64,000 nucleotides of DNA from Bradyrhizobium sp. JYMT SZCCT0428 (GCF_018131075.1 NZ_JAFCLS010000038.1:1-64000), one strand, 5' to 3'. Shown: positions 14,894 through 24,591, counted from the first letter of the stretch. A program made the numbers and translations. The notes: generated from the sequence alone by a model not told the origin.

Positions 14894-15676
14894 TCACAAA
14901 ACCAAATGCATCCCCGCGTCCATGCGCACGAATTCGCCGGTCATCTGTCCCGACGCCGGCAAAGCGAGGAAGCAGACGAGCTGCGCGATATCGTCAGCCG
15001 TTGAGGCCGTCTTCAGCGGCACCTTCGCGATCACCGAATCCCGCACCGCCTTGGCGCCGGCCTCGCCGCGGCCCTTGGTGAACCAGGGCGTATCGATGTA
15101 GCCCGGGCATACCGTATTGACGCGGATCAACGGCGCCAGTGCGCGCCCCAGCGATTGCGTCATGGTGTTGAGCGCGCCCTTGCTCGCGGCATAGGCCACC
15201 GACGAGCCGCCGCCGGAAATGCCTGCTACCGACGACACGTTGACGACGGCGGATGCCCGCCCGGAGGCCTTGGCACCCGCTTCGAGCTGCGCGCGCGCGG
15301 CGCGGATCATCTGGAACGGGCCGATGGTGTTGACGGCGTAGATGCGCTGGAAATCTTCCGCCGTCAGATCATCCATCTTGTCGTGCGGCACGTGCTTGGT
15401 GGTGCCGGCATTGTTGACCAGCACGTCAAGCCGTCCCCAGGCTGCGGCGGCCGCGGCGATCTTCTTGCAGTCCTCGTCGCGCGAGACGTCGCCCTGCACC
15501 ACGATGACTTCGGCGCCCGCCGTGCGGCAGAGGTCAGCGGTCGCTTCGGCCTCGGCCTTGCTGTTGGAATAATTGACGACGATACGCGCACCGCCCTTGG
15601 CCAGAATGGCCGCGGTCGCAGCCCCAAGGCCGGATGCCGAACCCGTTACGATCGCGCACAAACCATCCTTCGACAT
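14894..15676 (-). CDS. SDR-family oxidoreductase
   Basis: A 260-residue classical short-chain dehydrogenase/reductase. NAD(P) motif TGSASGLG at residues 11-18, NNAG near 90, catalytic Ser in NVSSVAG and Tyr-x-x-x-Lys as YAASK near 160-164, then PGYIDTPW. Start at ATG 15676 is favoured by GAGG 8 bases upstream; ATG 15682 lies too close to that site. Substrate not predictable; FabG-like length and motifs. It is divergent from the acyl-CoA dehydrogenase genes at 15957. Confidence 0.9.
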   Translation of the reverse strand: MSKDGLCAIVTGSASGLGAATAAILAKGGARIVVNYSNSKAEAEATADLCRTAGAEVIVVQGDVSRDEDCKKIAAAAAAWGRLDVLVNNAGTTKHVPHDKMDDLTAEDFQRIYAVNTIGPFQMIRAARAQLEAGAKASGRASAVVNVSSVAGISGGGSSVAYAASKGALNTMTQSLGRALAPLIRVNTVCPGYIDTPWFTKGRGEAGAKAVRDSVIAKVPLKTASTADDIAQLVCFLALPASGQMTGEFVRMDAGMHLVL

Positions 15677-15956
15677 CCGCATTTCCTCTTTTTGTTTTGA
15701 AACTTTGTTCGAACCGTCCATTTCCGCGTCTACCATATCGTGCGGCAAGGTCCCTGCAAATCGGGGAAGTCCGTTGCGCGGAATTTATTCTTCGCCTGTC
15801 GATCTGTATGCCGCCGCCGCAGGCAGCCCTGCGGGCAGCGCTTGTCAGGGCTATGGCTTTTCCGCATCATAAAGCGCAAGAAAAGACTGCACCCAAGCTT
15901 GGCGGAACAGCCGGGCCCAGTGCCAATAAGCTGTGCCAATCAGGATGAGGAACGCT

Positions 15957-17021
15957 GTGGCGGAGAGTGAGAACATCGTTGCCGAGACCGCGGAGAAGAT
16001 CTTCGCCGATCTCGCCGACGCCCAAACCATCAATCGCGACAAGAATGGCGCGTGGAAGGCCCCGCTTTGGCAGGCGCTGAGCGAGTCCGGCCTGCCGCTG
16101 TCCTGGGTGCCGGAGGATTGCGGCGGTTCGGGCGCGAGCCTTGCCGAAGGCTTTTCCGTTCTCAGCGCAGCCGGACGTTTTGCGGTCGCGGTACCGCTGG
16201 CGGAGACCATGCTGGCGGGATGGCTGCTGGTGCAGGCGAAAATCTCCTCGCCCGACGGCGAAATGACGGTCGCACCCGCAAGCCCGAAGGACCGCATCAC
16301 GCTCAACGCCGATGGCAGCCTGTCCGGCAAGGCCCGCGGCGTGCCGTTTGCGAAGGCCGCCAAACATATCGCGGTGATCGCCGGCGATGCCAAGGGTCTA
16401 TCGATCGCGCTCGTCGATGCCGGCAAATGCCGGATCGATTCCGGCCTCGGTCTCGGCGGTGACCACAGCGACACCGTGACCTTCGACAAGGTGCAACCGG
16501 TCACGACCAAGCCGGCGCCGAAAGGATTTGAGCAGACCCATCTGATGCTGATGGGCGGCGTCGCACGTAGCTTGCAGATCGCGGGCGCGCTGGAATCGAT
16601 GCTGGAAATTTCCGTGCGCTATTCCAACGAACGCGTCGCCTTCGAGAAGAAGATTTCGAAATTCCAGGCGGTGCAGCACAATTTGGCGCGGCTCGCCGGC
16701 GAGTCGGCAGCGGCGCTGGCCGCGGCGACCTCGGCCGCGGATGCCATCGCCAACGCCACTTCATTCAACGACGAAGTGTTCCTTGAAGCCGTCGCGGCGA
16801 AAATCCGTTGTTCGGAAGCAGCCGAAAAGGGCGGCGGCATCGCCCATCAGGTGCATGGCGCGATCGGCTTCACCATCGAGCACATCCTGCATCGCTATTC
16901 GCTGCGGGCGCTCGGATGGCGCGACGATTTCGGCTCTGAAAGCTACTGGGCGGTCGAACTCGGCAAGCTTGTAGCTAACCGCGGCGCCGATGAATTGTGG
17001 CCGCTGGTGGCCTCGCGCTGA
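15957..17021 (+). CDS. Acyl-CoA dehydrogenase family protein (short form)
   Basis: A 354-residue acyl-CoA dehydrogenase. GTG 15957 with GAGGAACGCT upstream is preferred over frame extension to 15933. C-terminal domain hallmarks are clear: RVAFEKKISKFQAVQHNLA near residue 235 and GGIAHQVHGAIGFTIEHILH near 305. The middle domain is short, as in the subfamily that pairs with a larger dehydrogenase to form a heteromeric enzyme (steroid-side-chain and similar ACADs). The neighbour at 17056, 34 bases on, is the probable partner. Confidence 0.88.
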   Translation: MAESENIVAETAEKIFADLADAQTINRDKNGAWKAPLWQALSESGLPLSWVPEDCGGSGASLAEGFSVLSAAGRFAVAVPLAETMLAGWLLVQAKISSPDGEMTVAPASPKDRITLNADGSLSGKARGVPFAKAAKHIAVIAGDAKGLSIALVDAGKCRIDSGLGLGGDHSDTVTFDKVQPVTTKPAPKGFEQTHLMLMGGVARSLQIAGALESMLEISVRYSNERVAFEKKISKFQAVQHNLARLAGESAAALAAATSAADAIANATSFNDEVFLEAVAAKIRCSEAAEKGGGIAHQVHGAIGFTIEHILHRYSLRALGWRDDFGSESYWAVELGKLVANRGADELWPLVASR

Positions 17022-17055
17022 TTCTCATAACCGTTTGCCTGCATAGAGACGCACC

Positions 17056-18216
17056 ATGACCGCAGCCCTCCGTTTCGATCCGATCCGCCTGCCGCCCGAA
17101 TGCGAACAGCTTCGCAAGGAAGTGCGCGCCTTCCTCGCCGAGGAGATCGCCGCCGGCACCTTTGATCCGCACCAGCCCAACCGCGAAGACACCGACGCGC
17201 CGGAATTTTCCCGCCGGGTCGGCGCCAAGGGCTGGCTCGGCATGACCTGGCCGAAGAAATATGGCGGCCATGAGCGCTCGTTCCTCGAGCGCTATGTGGT
17301 CACCGAAGAGATGCGCGTCGCCAACGCGCCGACGCGGCGCTTCTTCGTCGCGGACCGTCAGAGCGGCCCGGTGCTGCTGAAATACGCGCCCGAGAACATC
17401 AAGATGGACATCCTGCCGCGCATCTGCCGCGGCGAGGTCTGCTTTGCGATCGGCATGAGCGAGCCGAACTCGGGCTCCGACCTGTTCGCGGCCAAAACCC
17501 GCGCCACCAAAACCGACGGCGGCTACCTGATCAACGGCACCAAGATCTGGACCTCCTCGGCCCACATCGCCGACTACATGATCGCGATCTTCCGGACGTC
17601 ACCGCCCACGAAAGAAAACCGCCGCCACGGCCTGACGCAGTTTCTGGTCAAGATGAAGCAGCCGGGCATCGAGGTGAACCCGATCCAGCAGATCACCGGC
17701 CAGTACGAGTTCAACGAGGTTGTTTTCACCGATTTCTTCGTCCCCGAGGATCACGTGCTTGGCGAAGTCGACGGCGCCTGGAAGCAGGCGACCTCCGAAC
17801 TTGCCTATGAACGCTCGGGCCCCGAGCGTTTTCTGGAAACCTATTACGTGCTGACCGAACTGGTCCGCGCGGTCGGCAAGAACCCGGACACCCGCAGCGC
17901 CGAGGGCATTGGCCGGCTGGTGGCGCAGTTGCACACGATGCGGCGCATGTCGGTGTCGGTGGCGGGCATGCTGCAGGCCGGCAAGGAGCCGGTGGTGGAA
18001 GCCTCCATCGTGAAAGACATCGGCACGGTATGGGAGCAGGCGCTGCCGCACCGGGTGCGCGATCTTGCGGCGTTCGTCGAGGAAACCGCCACCAACCGCG
18101 AGACGCTGGAAAACCAGCTTTCATTTGCGATCAAGACCGCACCAAAACTGACGATCCAGGGCGGCACCACCGAAGTGCTGCGTGGCATCATCGCCCGCGG
18201 ACTTGGCTTGCGCTAG
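17056..18216 (+). CDS. Acyl-CoA dehydrogenase family protein
   Basis: A 386-residue FAD-dependent acyl-CoA dehydrogenase. Family motifs: WPKKYGGHERSFLERYVVTE, CFAIGMSEPNSGSDLFAAKT (flavin/substrate loop), GYLINGTKIWTSSAHIADYM, and the C-terminal TIQGGTTEVLRGIIARGLGL. It introduces the alpha-beta double bond in an acyl-CoA. Together with the short dehydrogenase before it and the enoyl-CoA hydratase 39 bases after it, it forms a three-gene beta-oxidation unit. Confidence 0.92.
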   Translation: MTAALRFDPIRLPPECEQLRKEVRAFLAEEIAAGTFDPHQPNREDTDAPEFSRRVGAKGWLGMTWPKKYGGHERSFLERYVVTEEMRVANAPTRRFFVADRQSGPVLLKYAPENIKMDILPRICRGEVCFAIGMSEPNSGSDLFAAKTRATKTDGGYLINGTKIWTSSAHIADYMIAIFRTSPPTKENRRHGLTQFLVKMKQPGIEVNPIQQITGQYEFNEVVFTDFFVPEDHVLGEVDGAWKQATSELAYERSGPERFLETYYVLTELVRAVGKNPDTRSAEGIGRLVAQLHTMRRMSVSVAGMLQAGKEPVVEASIVKDIGTVWEQALPHRVRDLAAFVEETATNRETLENQLSFAIKTAPKLTIQGGTTEVLRGIIARGLGLR

Positions 18217-18255
18217 CGCGCAACTTGGCTTGCGCTCATTCAACGAGGAAACAAA

Positions 18256-19074
18256 ATGACAAAATACACTGATATCGGCGTCGAGAAGCACGGCCATGTC
18301 GGCCTGATCGAAATCCAGCGGCCGCCGCTGAACTTCTTCGACATCTCGCTGATCAACCAGATCGCGGATGCGCTGGAGGAGTTCGACAAGGATATCGAAA
18401 TCCGCTCCTCGGTGCTCGCCGCCCAGGGCAAGGCGTTCTGCGCCGGCGCCAATTTCAGCGATCCGAAGCGGCAGGAGCAGGAAGCCGCCGAGGCGGCAGC
18501 AGCCAAAAAGGGCGATCCCGCCGACAGCCTCGGTTCGATCAACAGTCTCTATCTGCACGCGGTGCGGATCTTCCGCGCCAAGAAGCCGGTCGTCGCGGCC
18601 GTGCATGGCGCAGCCATCGGTGGCGGCCTCGGCCTTGCGGTCTCTGCGGACTTCCGCGTCACCTGCCCCGAAGCGCGCTTTGCCGCCAACTTCACCAAAC
18701 TCGGTTTTCATCCGGGCTTCGGGCTCACCACGACGCTTCCCGAACTGGTCGGCAAGAACAACGCCGAGCTGATCTTCTACACCAGCCGCCGCGTGACCGG
18801 CGAGGAGGCCACCAGAATGGGCCTCGCCAATATCTGCGTGCCGCAAGATCAGGTGCGCACTGAAGCCATGAAGCTCGCAGCTGAAATCGCCGAATGTTCG
18901 CCGCTCGGCCTGCTCTCGACCCGCGCCACCATGCGCGCCGGTCTCGCCGACCGCGTGCTGGCCGCGACCAACCACGAGCTCGCCGAACAATCGCGCCTGC
19001 GCGCCACCGAGGACTTCAAGGAAGGCGTCAAGGCGACGGCCGAGCGAAGGGTCGCGAACTTCAAGGGGCGGTAG
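18256..19074 (+). CDS. Enoyl-CoA hydratase/isomerase family protein
   Basis: A 272-residue crotonase-fold protein. Oxyanion-hole segments are visible: FCAGANFSDP near residue 65 and VHGAAIGGGLGLAVSADFRV near 115-135; the following KLGFHPGFGLTTTLPELVG helix matches hydratases. Whether both catalytic glutamates are present is unclear, so isomerase or other crotonase activity is possible. GAGGAAACAAA precedes ATG 18256. Third gene of the plus-strand unit. Confidence 0.88.
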   Translation: MTKYTDIGVEKHGHVGLIEIQRPPLNFFDISLINQIADALEEFDKDIEIRSSVLAAQGKAFCAGANFSDPKRQEQEAAEAAAAKKGDPADSLGSINSLYLHAVRIFRAKKPVVAAVHGAAIGGGLGLAVSADFRVTCPEARFAANFTKLGFHPGFGLTTTLPELVGKNNAELIFYTSRRVTGEEATRMGLANICVPQDQVRTEAMKLAAEIAECSPLGLLSTRATMRAGLADRVLAATNHELAEQSRLRATEDFKEGVKATAERRVANFKGR

Positions 19075-19115
19075 GCTCTTAGACAGCGTCGTGGGCGCGC
19101 ACCGCTCTCTCAACA

Positions 19116-19237
19116 CGTCGTCCCGGCCTTGAGCCGGGACCCATACGCCGTGCACTCTCGGTGAGAGTACCGGCGTTAGATACCTTTCAAGACAAATACG
19201 GCCGCGGCGTATGGGTCCCGGCGTTCGCCGGGACGAC
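19116..19237. repeat. Dispersed repeat, GTCGTCCCGGC family, second copy
   Basis: Same element as 14757-14879: CGTCGTCCCGGCCTTGAGCC with inner GGGACCCATACGCCG and closing GGCGTATGGGTCCCGGCG. It lies between two convergent genes and may end transcripts from both sides. Confidence 0.8.
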
Positions 19238-19243
19238 CCGTTG

Positions 19244-21358
19244 TTAGTTCTTGCGTATGGCTAACGCATCGACAACCGTCACGCCCTGCCCCTCGGCATG
19301 CACCAGCACCGGATTGATCTCGATCTCCGAAATCTCACTCGCATGCTGCGCCGCCAGTACCGACAGCTCTGATATCAATCGCGACAATGCCGCCACATCG
19401 GCCTTCGCGGCGCCACGAAACCCGTTCAGCAGCGGCGCTGCTTTCAGAGCTCCCAGCATCGCTGTCGCCTCCTCAGCACTCACCGGCGCCGGCCTGTAGA
19501 TCACATCGCGAAACAATTCCGTGGTGATGCCGCCGAAGCCGACCATGATGACCGGCCCGAACACCTTGTCGGTCAGCGTGCCGACGATGATCTCGACGCC
19601 CTTTCTGGCCATCGGGCCGACCAGCACGCCCTGGATCGCAGCATCTGGCCGGTGTTTTCGCGCGTTGTCGAGCAGCATGCCGTAGGCCGTAAACGCCTCG
19701 CCCTTGGTCGTGATGTTGACGCGGACGCCACCGACCTCGCTCTTGTGCGGAATGTCGCGCGACTGGATTTTCATGACCAGCGGGAAGCCCGCGCGGGCGA
19801 TCGCGGCATCCAGTTCGGCGCGCTCCGTCGCCAGCATTTCGTCCGGCAATGCAATGCCGGCGTCACGCAGCAGCGACTTGCTGTCGAATTCCGACAGCGC
19901 GGTCGATTTCAGATGCGCGGATAGATCGCGCGGCGGCAATGCCGCCACATCCGCCGGCGGCGCCAATTTGAAATTCGCGAATTCGACCAGCCGCCGCATC
20001 GCGACGCCGACATGCGTGAGGCCCGACAGCACCACGACGCCGGACTTCGCGAGTTCTCCGCGCGCGAACGCCGACGGCAGCGTGTAGGAATAGAACACGA
20101 TCGGCTTGTTCTGCGCCGATATCACCGGCTTCAGCTCGGCCTCCTTGAACCACATCCGCACCTCGCTCGACAGCGACAGCACCACCAGGATGGCGTCGAC
20201 TTCGTCGGAGACGGCGAGCAGATCGATGGTCTTCTGCAGGCCGCCGCTGCTGACGCCTTGCGCGGTAACATCGACCGGATTGCCCGCGGCGCCATAGGAC
20301 GGCATCCACTTCCTGATTTCACTCTGAACTGACGGCGACAGTTCCGGGACTTTGAGGCCTTGCATCGAGACCGTATCGGCGCCCCAGATCCCGCCGCCGC
20401 CGGACACGGTCAGCACTGCGACGCGGTCGCCCTTCGGCAGCGGATTCGTCGCCAGCACCGCCGCGATCGTCACGGCCTCATCGAGATCGTTGGAGACGAT
20501 GAAGCCATATTTGGCGAACACCGCGTCATAGGCAGCCGACCATCCGGCCATGCTGGCGGTGTGCGAGGCCGCCGCGCGCTCGCCCGCACCGGAACGCCCG
20601 ACCTTTGTCACGATGACGGGTTTTCGCATCTCCGCGGCGCGGCGCGCGGCGGCGAGAAATTTGTCGACGTCGCGGATGCCTTCGATGAACAGCAGGATCA
20701 CGTCGGTGGAAGGGTCCTGCACCATGTAATCCAGAAATTCGCCGGCGCCGAGATCGCTTTCATTGCCGGCGCTGACGCAATAGCTGATCGCAACGCCGAG
20801 CGCCTTGGCGCGATGCTTGATGGCAAAGCCGATGCCGCCGCTTTGCGCCACAATGGCGATCCGCCGTGTGGTCGCGACCAGCGGCACATGACCCGGCTTG
20901 ACGTCGACCGTCGGGCTGAAGGTGGCCGCGACCTTCTGCACTTCGCTGAGGAAACCCTCGGCATTGGGACCTGAAATCCGCATCCCGGTGCGCTTCGCGA
21001 TCGCGACGATCTTGTCCTGCATGACAGCGCTGTCGCCGCCTTCCTCGGCAAAGCCCGAGGAGATGATGACGGCATTCCTGACACCGACCGCGGCACACTC
21101 CTCCAGCGCGCCCACCACGGCGCGGGCGGGAATGATGATGATGGCGAGATCGACCGGCGCGCCGATCTCGGCGATGGTCTTGTAGCATTTCAGCCCGTCG
21201 ATATCGGGATAGTTCGGATTGATCGGATAGATCCTGCCCGGGTATTCGTTCTTCCGCAGCATCGACAGCAGCCGCCCCGGAATCTTCTCATGATCCCGCG
21301 AGGCGCCGATCAGCGCGATGCTGTCGGGTGCGAAGAAGCTGTCGAGCGGATGCGGCAT
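19244..21358 (-). CDS. ADP-forming acyl-CoA ligase (acetate-CoA ligase family)
   Basis: A 704-residue fused alpha-beta NDP-forming acyl-CoA synthetase. Residues 1-130 form the CoA-binding domain (FFAPDSIALIGASRDHEKIP); 165-460 the succinyl-CoA-ligase-like domains with the phosphohistidine loop AAASHTASMAG (His 266); about 480-704 the ATP-grasp domain (FPLVMKIQSRDIPHKSEVGG and SEIEINPVLVH). It links an acid, CoA and ATP, or runs in reverse to make ATP. Last gene of the minus-strand unit with VOC, enoyl-CoA hydratase and binding-protein genes, where it likely activates the imported acid. Confidence 0.9.
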   Translation of the reverse strand: MPHPLDSFFAPDSIALIGASRDHEKIPGRLLSMLRKNEYPGRIYPINPNYPDIDGLKCYKTIAEIGAPVDLAIIIIPARAVVGALEECAAVGVRNAVIISSGFAEEGGDSAVMQDKIVAIAKRTGMRISGPNAEGFLSEVQKVAATFSPTVDVKPGHVPLVATTRRIAIVAQSGGIGFAIKHRAKALGVAISYCVSAGNESDLGAGEFLDYMVQDPSTDVILLFIEGIRDVDKFLAAARRAAEMRKPVIVTKVGRSGAGERAAASHTASMAGWSAAYDAVFAKYGFIVSNDLDEAVTIAAVLATNPLPKGDRVAVLTVSGGGGIWGADTVSMQGLKVPELSPSVQSEIRKWMPSYGAAGNPVDVTAQGVSSGGLQKTIDLLAVSDEVDAILVVLSLSSEVRMWFKEAELKPVISAQNKPIVFYSYTLPSAFARGELAKSGVVVLSGLTHVGVAMRRLVEFANFKLAPPADVAALPPRDLSAHLKSTALSEFDSKSLLRDAGIALPDEMLATERAELDAAIARAGFPLVMKIQSRDIPHKSEVGGVRVNITTKGEAFTAYGMLLDNARKHRPDAAIQGVLVGPMARKGVEIIVGTLTDKVFGPVIMVGFGGITTELFRDVIYRPAPVSAEEATAMLGALKAAPLLNGFRGAAKADVAALSRLISELSVLAAQHASEISEIEINPVLVHAEGQGVTVVDALAIRKN

Positions 21359-21376
21359 GGGGTGGTCCTATGTCTC

Positions 21377-21502
21377 CGTCATGGCCGGGCATAGCCGTCT
21401 GAAGGACGGCGTCGCTTCGCTCGCCTATGCCCGGCCATCCACGTCTTTTCTTGCTGCTGGACCTTAAAGACGTGGATGCCCGGGACAAGCCCGGGCATGA
21501 CG
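21377..21502. repeat. Dispersed repeat, GTCATGGCCGGGC family
   Basis: Arms CGTCATGGCCGGGCATAGCC and CCCGGGCATGACG with inner CCATCCACGTCTT / AAGACGTGGATGCCCG. Also found at 24592-24669. This copy carries an extra inner segment. Confidence 0.8.
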
Positions 21503-21522
21503 ACTGGGTGAACGCGCGTCAA

Positions 21523-22287
21523 TCACGCGGTAAGGTTAAACCTCACCCCGCACAGATCAAACCCGTCGCCTACCACCTTGCAGCCCTTCGCCCTGGCCGC
21601 CTCCCGCACCTTGGCGATATCGGCCACCTTGAACGTCAGCCCGCTCATCAAATCGGCAGGCCCCTTGACGAAGTGGAAGCTGGCATTGGGCAGTTTCAGC
21701 TCCGGCTCGCCCTTCGCGTTCTTGCTGCCGGCGACGCCGATGATCTTGCCCCAATGCGCGGCCAGCACCTCCGGTTCCGGACTTTCCATCTCGACGTCGG
21801 TTAGCGCGAGCGTCACGTCCTTGGCGATCGACTTCAGCCAGTCGGGACCGGCCGGCGGATAGGTTCCCAGAATGTCGTCGCTGCCTTCGGTGTGGTTAAA
21901 TTCGATGAAGGCGGCGCGGCAATCGCGCGGGTGCAGTTGCACGCCGTGATACGGCGCGTGCGTGATCACGTTCGCGGTGCGCACGCCCATCTCGTTCGCG
22001 CGCCTGCCGTATGCATCGGGGTCATCGCAGCAGAAGATCGCCATATAGCCGCCGCGGCCGCCATTCTTGTCGATGAAGCGCCCCGCCGCCGTACCCGGCT
22101 GGAACGGCGCCACCACTTCGAGCAGGATCGTGTCGACCGGCAGCAGCGCATTCTCCAGGCCGTATTTGGCGACATTGCCGTCGCGGAAGCACTCGTTCAG
22201 CCCCATGATCCCTGCAATATCCGAAATCACGGGCTCCAGCTTCGGCGCCACCAGGCAGATCTGCCGCAGCCTCATATAGCCGGCCAT
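21523..22287 (-). CDS. VOC-superfamily (glyoxalase-fold) protein
   Basis: A 254-residue protein of two beta-alpha-beta-beta-beta modules. The first begins MRLRQICLVAPKLEPVISDI; GYMAIFCCDDPDAYGRRANE fits the fold; the second starts about residue 150 (DVTLALTDVEMESPEP). Metal ligands are not obvious. ATG 22287 is 11 bases after the enoyl-CoA hydratase stop, so the two are co-transcribed. Activities in the family range from ring-cleaving dioxygenase to epimerase; the context fits an acyl-CoA pathway. Confidence 0.82.
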   Translation of the reverse strand: MAGYMRLRQICLVAPKLEPVISDIAGIMGLNECFRDGNVAKYGLENALLPVDTILLEVVAPFQPGTAAGRFIDKNGGRGGYMAIFCCDDPDAYGRRANEMGVRTANVITHAPYHGVQLHPRDCRAAFIEFNHTEGSDDILGTYPPAGPDWLKSIAKDVTLALTDVEMESPEPEVLAAHWGKIIGVAGSKNAKGEPELKLPNASFHFVKGPADLMSGLTFKVADIAKVREAARAKGCKVVGDGFDLCGVRFNLTA

Positions 22288-22298
22288 TTCCAGCCCCC

Positions 22299-23093
22299 TC
22301 AGTGGTTCTGGAACACGGGCTTGCGCTTCTCGACGAACGCCTTCGCCGCTTCCTTGTGATCGAGGGTCTCGCCCGAACGCGAATGGTGGATCGCCTCGGC
22401 GTCAAAGCATTCTTCCAGCGACATCGTCTCGGCGTTGTTGATGTTGCGCTTGATGTAGCCGAGCGTGATCGACGGGCCCTGCGCCAGCGACAGCGCCAGA
22501 TCATACGCGACCGCCTCGACCTCGGCGTCGGGCACCACCTTGGTCACCATGCCGAGGTTGTAGGCTTCCTGCGCACTGAGCACCGGCGAAGTCAGATACA
22601 ATTCGCGCGCCTTGGCGCTGCCGAGCATTTGGGTGAGGAAATACGTGCCGCCGTAGTCGCCGGACAATCCGACCTTTGCAAACGCCGTCGTGATCTTGCA
22701 GGACGCGCTGGCGACCCGAAGGTCGCAGGCGAGCGCGATCGAGAGCCCGGCGCCGGCCGCGGCGCCGTCGACCTGCGCCACCACAGGCTTTTGCATCTGG
22801 TGCAGGATGCGCGAGACTTCCATGCCGCGGCGGAGATTGACCATCTTGGCCTCGAACGACAGCGGCGCCCGGCCCTCCGCCATCGATTTGACGTCGCCGC
22901 CGACGCAGAACGTGCCGCCGGCGCCCTTCAGCAGCACCGCGCGCACCTCGTGATCCTCGGCCGCGCGCCGCGCCGCCTCGACGAGCCCGCGCGTCATGTC
23001 CGGATTGAGCGCGTTGCGCCGGTCGGGACGGTTCATGATGATGGTGAGCAAGCCCTGGTCGAGCTGCTGGAGGACCATTTCGTTCTGGCTCAT
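22299..23093 (-). CDS. Enoyl-CoA hydratase/isomerase family protein
   Basis: A 264-residue crotonase. Motifs: MNRPDRRNALNPDMTRGLVE at the start, GTFCVGGDVKSMAEG (first oxyanion-hole segment) and VDGAAAGAGLSIALACDLRV (second), then FAKVGLSGDYGGTYFLTQML. ATG 23093 is followed in the unit by the VOC gene (11 bases). Its partner upstream is the ABC binding protein, separated by a dispersed palindrome, so a second promoter may lie between. Confidence 0.9.
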   Translation of the reverse strand: MSQNEMVLQQLDQGLLTIIMNRPDRRNALNPDMTRGLVEAARRAAEDHEVRAVLLKGAGGTFCVGGDVKSMAEGRAPLSFEAKMVNLRRGMEVSRILHQMQKPVVAQVDGAAAGAGLSIALACDLRVASASCKITTAFAKVGLSGDYGGTYFLTQMLGSAKARELYLTSPVLSAQEAYNLGMVTKVVPDAEVEAVAYDLALSLAQGPSITLGYIKRNINNAETMSLEECFDAEAIHHSRSGETLDHKEAAKAFVEKRKPVFQNH

Positions 23094-23131
23094 GTGCGGG
23101 TTCTTTCGTGGTTATTGGTTGGCTCTCTCGA

Positions 23132-23217
23132 CGTCATTGCGAGCGTAGCGAAGCAATCCATGTCTCGGCATAACGGATAGATGGATTGCTTCGTCGCTTA
23201 CGCTCCTCGCAATGACG
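23132..23217. repeat. Dispersed palindrome, CGTCATTGCGAGC/AGCAATCCAT family, copy 1
   Basis: Arms CGTCATTGCGAGCGTAGCGA and TCGCTTACGCTCCTCGCAATG are nearly complementary, with inner AGCAATCCAT / ATGGATTGCT. Copies at 27260, 34352 and 39633 and a half copy at 40426. Confidence 0.88.
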
Positions 23218-23220
23218 GGG

Positions 23221-24426
23221 CTATTTTTTAACCAGCGGACATCGCGACAATTCCAGCGACTGGAATGCCTCATTGCCGGGAATGGTCGCCAGCAGCTTGT
23301 AGTCGTCCCAGCGGCCTTTCGATTCCGACGGCTTCTTGACCTCGAACAGATACATGTCGTGCACCATGCGGCCGTCCTCGCGGATCTTGCCGTTCCTGGC
23401 GAACATGTCGTTGATCGGCGTCTCCTTCATGATTTTCATGACGGCCGCCGAATCGGTGGTGCCCGCGGCCTTCACCGCCTTGAGGTAATGCGTGACGGAG
23501 GAGTAGACGCCGGCCTGCGCCGACGTCGGCACGCGCTTGATGCGCTCCATGAAGCGTTTTGAGAACGCGCGGGTATCGTCGTTGAGATCCCAGTAGAACG
23601 CTTCGGCAAGCAGCAGGCCCTGCGCGGTTTCCAGCCCGATGCTGTCGATATCGGTGACAAAGGCGAGCAGCGGCGCGACCTTCTGGCCGCTCTTCATCAA
23701 TCCGAACTCGGCGGCCTGCTTGATGGCGTTGATGGTGTCGCCGCCGGCATTGGCGAGGCCGATCACCTTGGCCTTGGAAGACTGCGCCTGCAGCAGGAAC
23801 GAGGAGAAGTCGGAGGTGTTGAGCGGATGCCGCACGCTGCCGAGCACCTTGCCGCCGGACTTCGTCACGACATTGGCGGTATCCTTTTCCAGATCGTGAC
23901 CGAACGCATAGTCCGCGGTCAGGAAGTACCAGCTGTCGAGGCCCTGCTTGACGGAAGCCAGGCCGGTCACATTGGCCTGGCCGAACGTATCGAACACGTA
24001 GTGGACGGTCAGGGGACCGCAGGCTTCGTTGGTGAGCCGGATCGAGCCGGGGCCGTTGAAGATCACGATCTTGTTGCGCGTCTTGGCGATCTCGCCGGCG
24101 GCCAGCGCGGTCGCGGATGCCGCCACGTCAAACAGCATTTCGACGCCCTGATTGTCGAACATGTCACGGGCAATGTTTGCGGAAAGGTCGGCCTTGTTCT
24201 GGTGGTCGGCCGCGATGATCTCGATCTTGCGGCCGAGCACCTCGCCGCCGAAATCCTCCACCGCCATCTTCGCCGCATATTCGCTGCCGGGCCCGGTGAT
24301 GTCGGCGTACAGGCTCGACATGTCGAGGATGCCGCCAAGCTTGAGCGGCGGCTTGGCCTGCGCCAGCGCAGCCGTGCTCGACATCGCCAGAACAGCGGCG
24401 AAAATGCCTGTGATAACCCGCTTCAT
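23221..24426 (-). CDS. ABC transporter substrate-binding protein (branched-chain amino acid type)
   Basis: A 401-residue periplasmic binding protein of the LivK/Peripla_BP_6 class. MKRVITGIFAAVLAMSSTAA then LAQ is a signal peptide; PLKLGGILDMSSLYADITGP and AVEDFGGEVLGRKIEIIAADHQNK are the usual N-lobe blocks. GGGAGGCCTTC precedes ATG 24426. No LivHMGF genes are near, so it must use permeases elsewhere. In rhizobia this subclass often binds aromatic or branched organic acids; the downstream hydratase and acyl-CoA ligase genes support such a ligand. Confidence 0.88.
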   Translation of the reverse strand: MKRVITGIFAAVLAMSSTAALAQAKPPLKLGGILDMSSLYADITGPGSEYAAKMAVEDFGGEVLGRKIEIIAADHQNKADLSANIARDMFDNQGVEMLFDVAASATALAAGEIAKTRNKIVIFNGPGSIRLTNEACGPLTVHYVFDTFGQANVTGLASVKQGLDSWYFLTADYAFGHDLEKDTANVVTKSGGKVLGSVRHPLNTSDFSSFLLQAQSSKAKVIGLANAGGDTINAIKQAAEFGLMKSGQKVAPLLAFVTDIDSIGLETAQGLLLAEAFYWDLNDDTRAFSKRFMERIKRVPTSAQAGVYSSVTHYLKAVKAAGTTDSAAVMKIMKETPINDMFARNGKIREDGRMVHDMYLFEVKKPSESKGRWDDYKLLATIPGNEAFQSLELSRCPLVKK

Positions 24427-24591
24427 GAAGGCCTCCCTTTTTCTTGCGTGCCGCATTACCTGCGGCTTTGAATTTCACTCGGCGCGATCATGCCGCATGG
24501 CACCCATAGCGGCAAGGCGCGTGCGAAGCGTGTCTCGCATGCGTTTTTCCGTTAAGCGGAATGGGATCTCTTGGTAGGGTTCGTCATGGCC

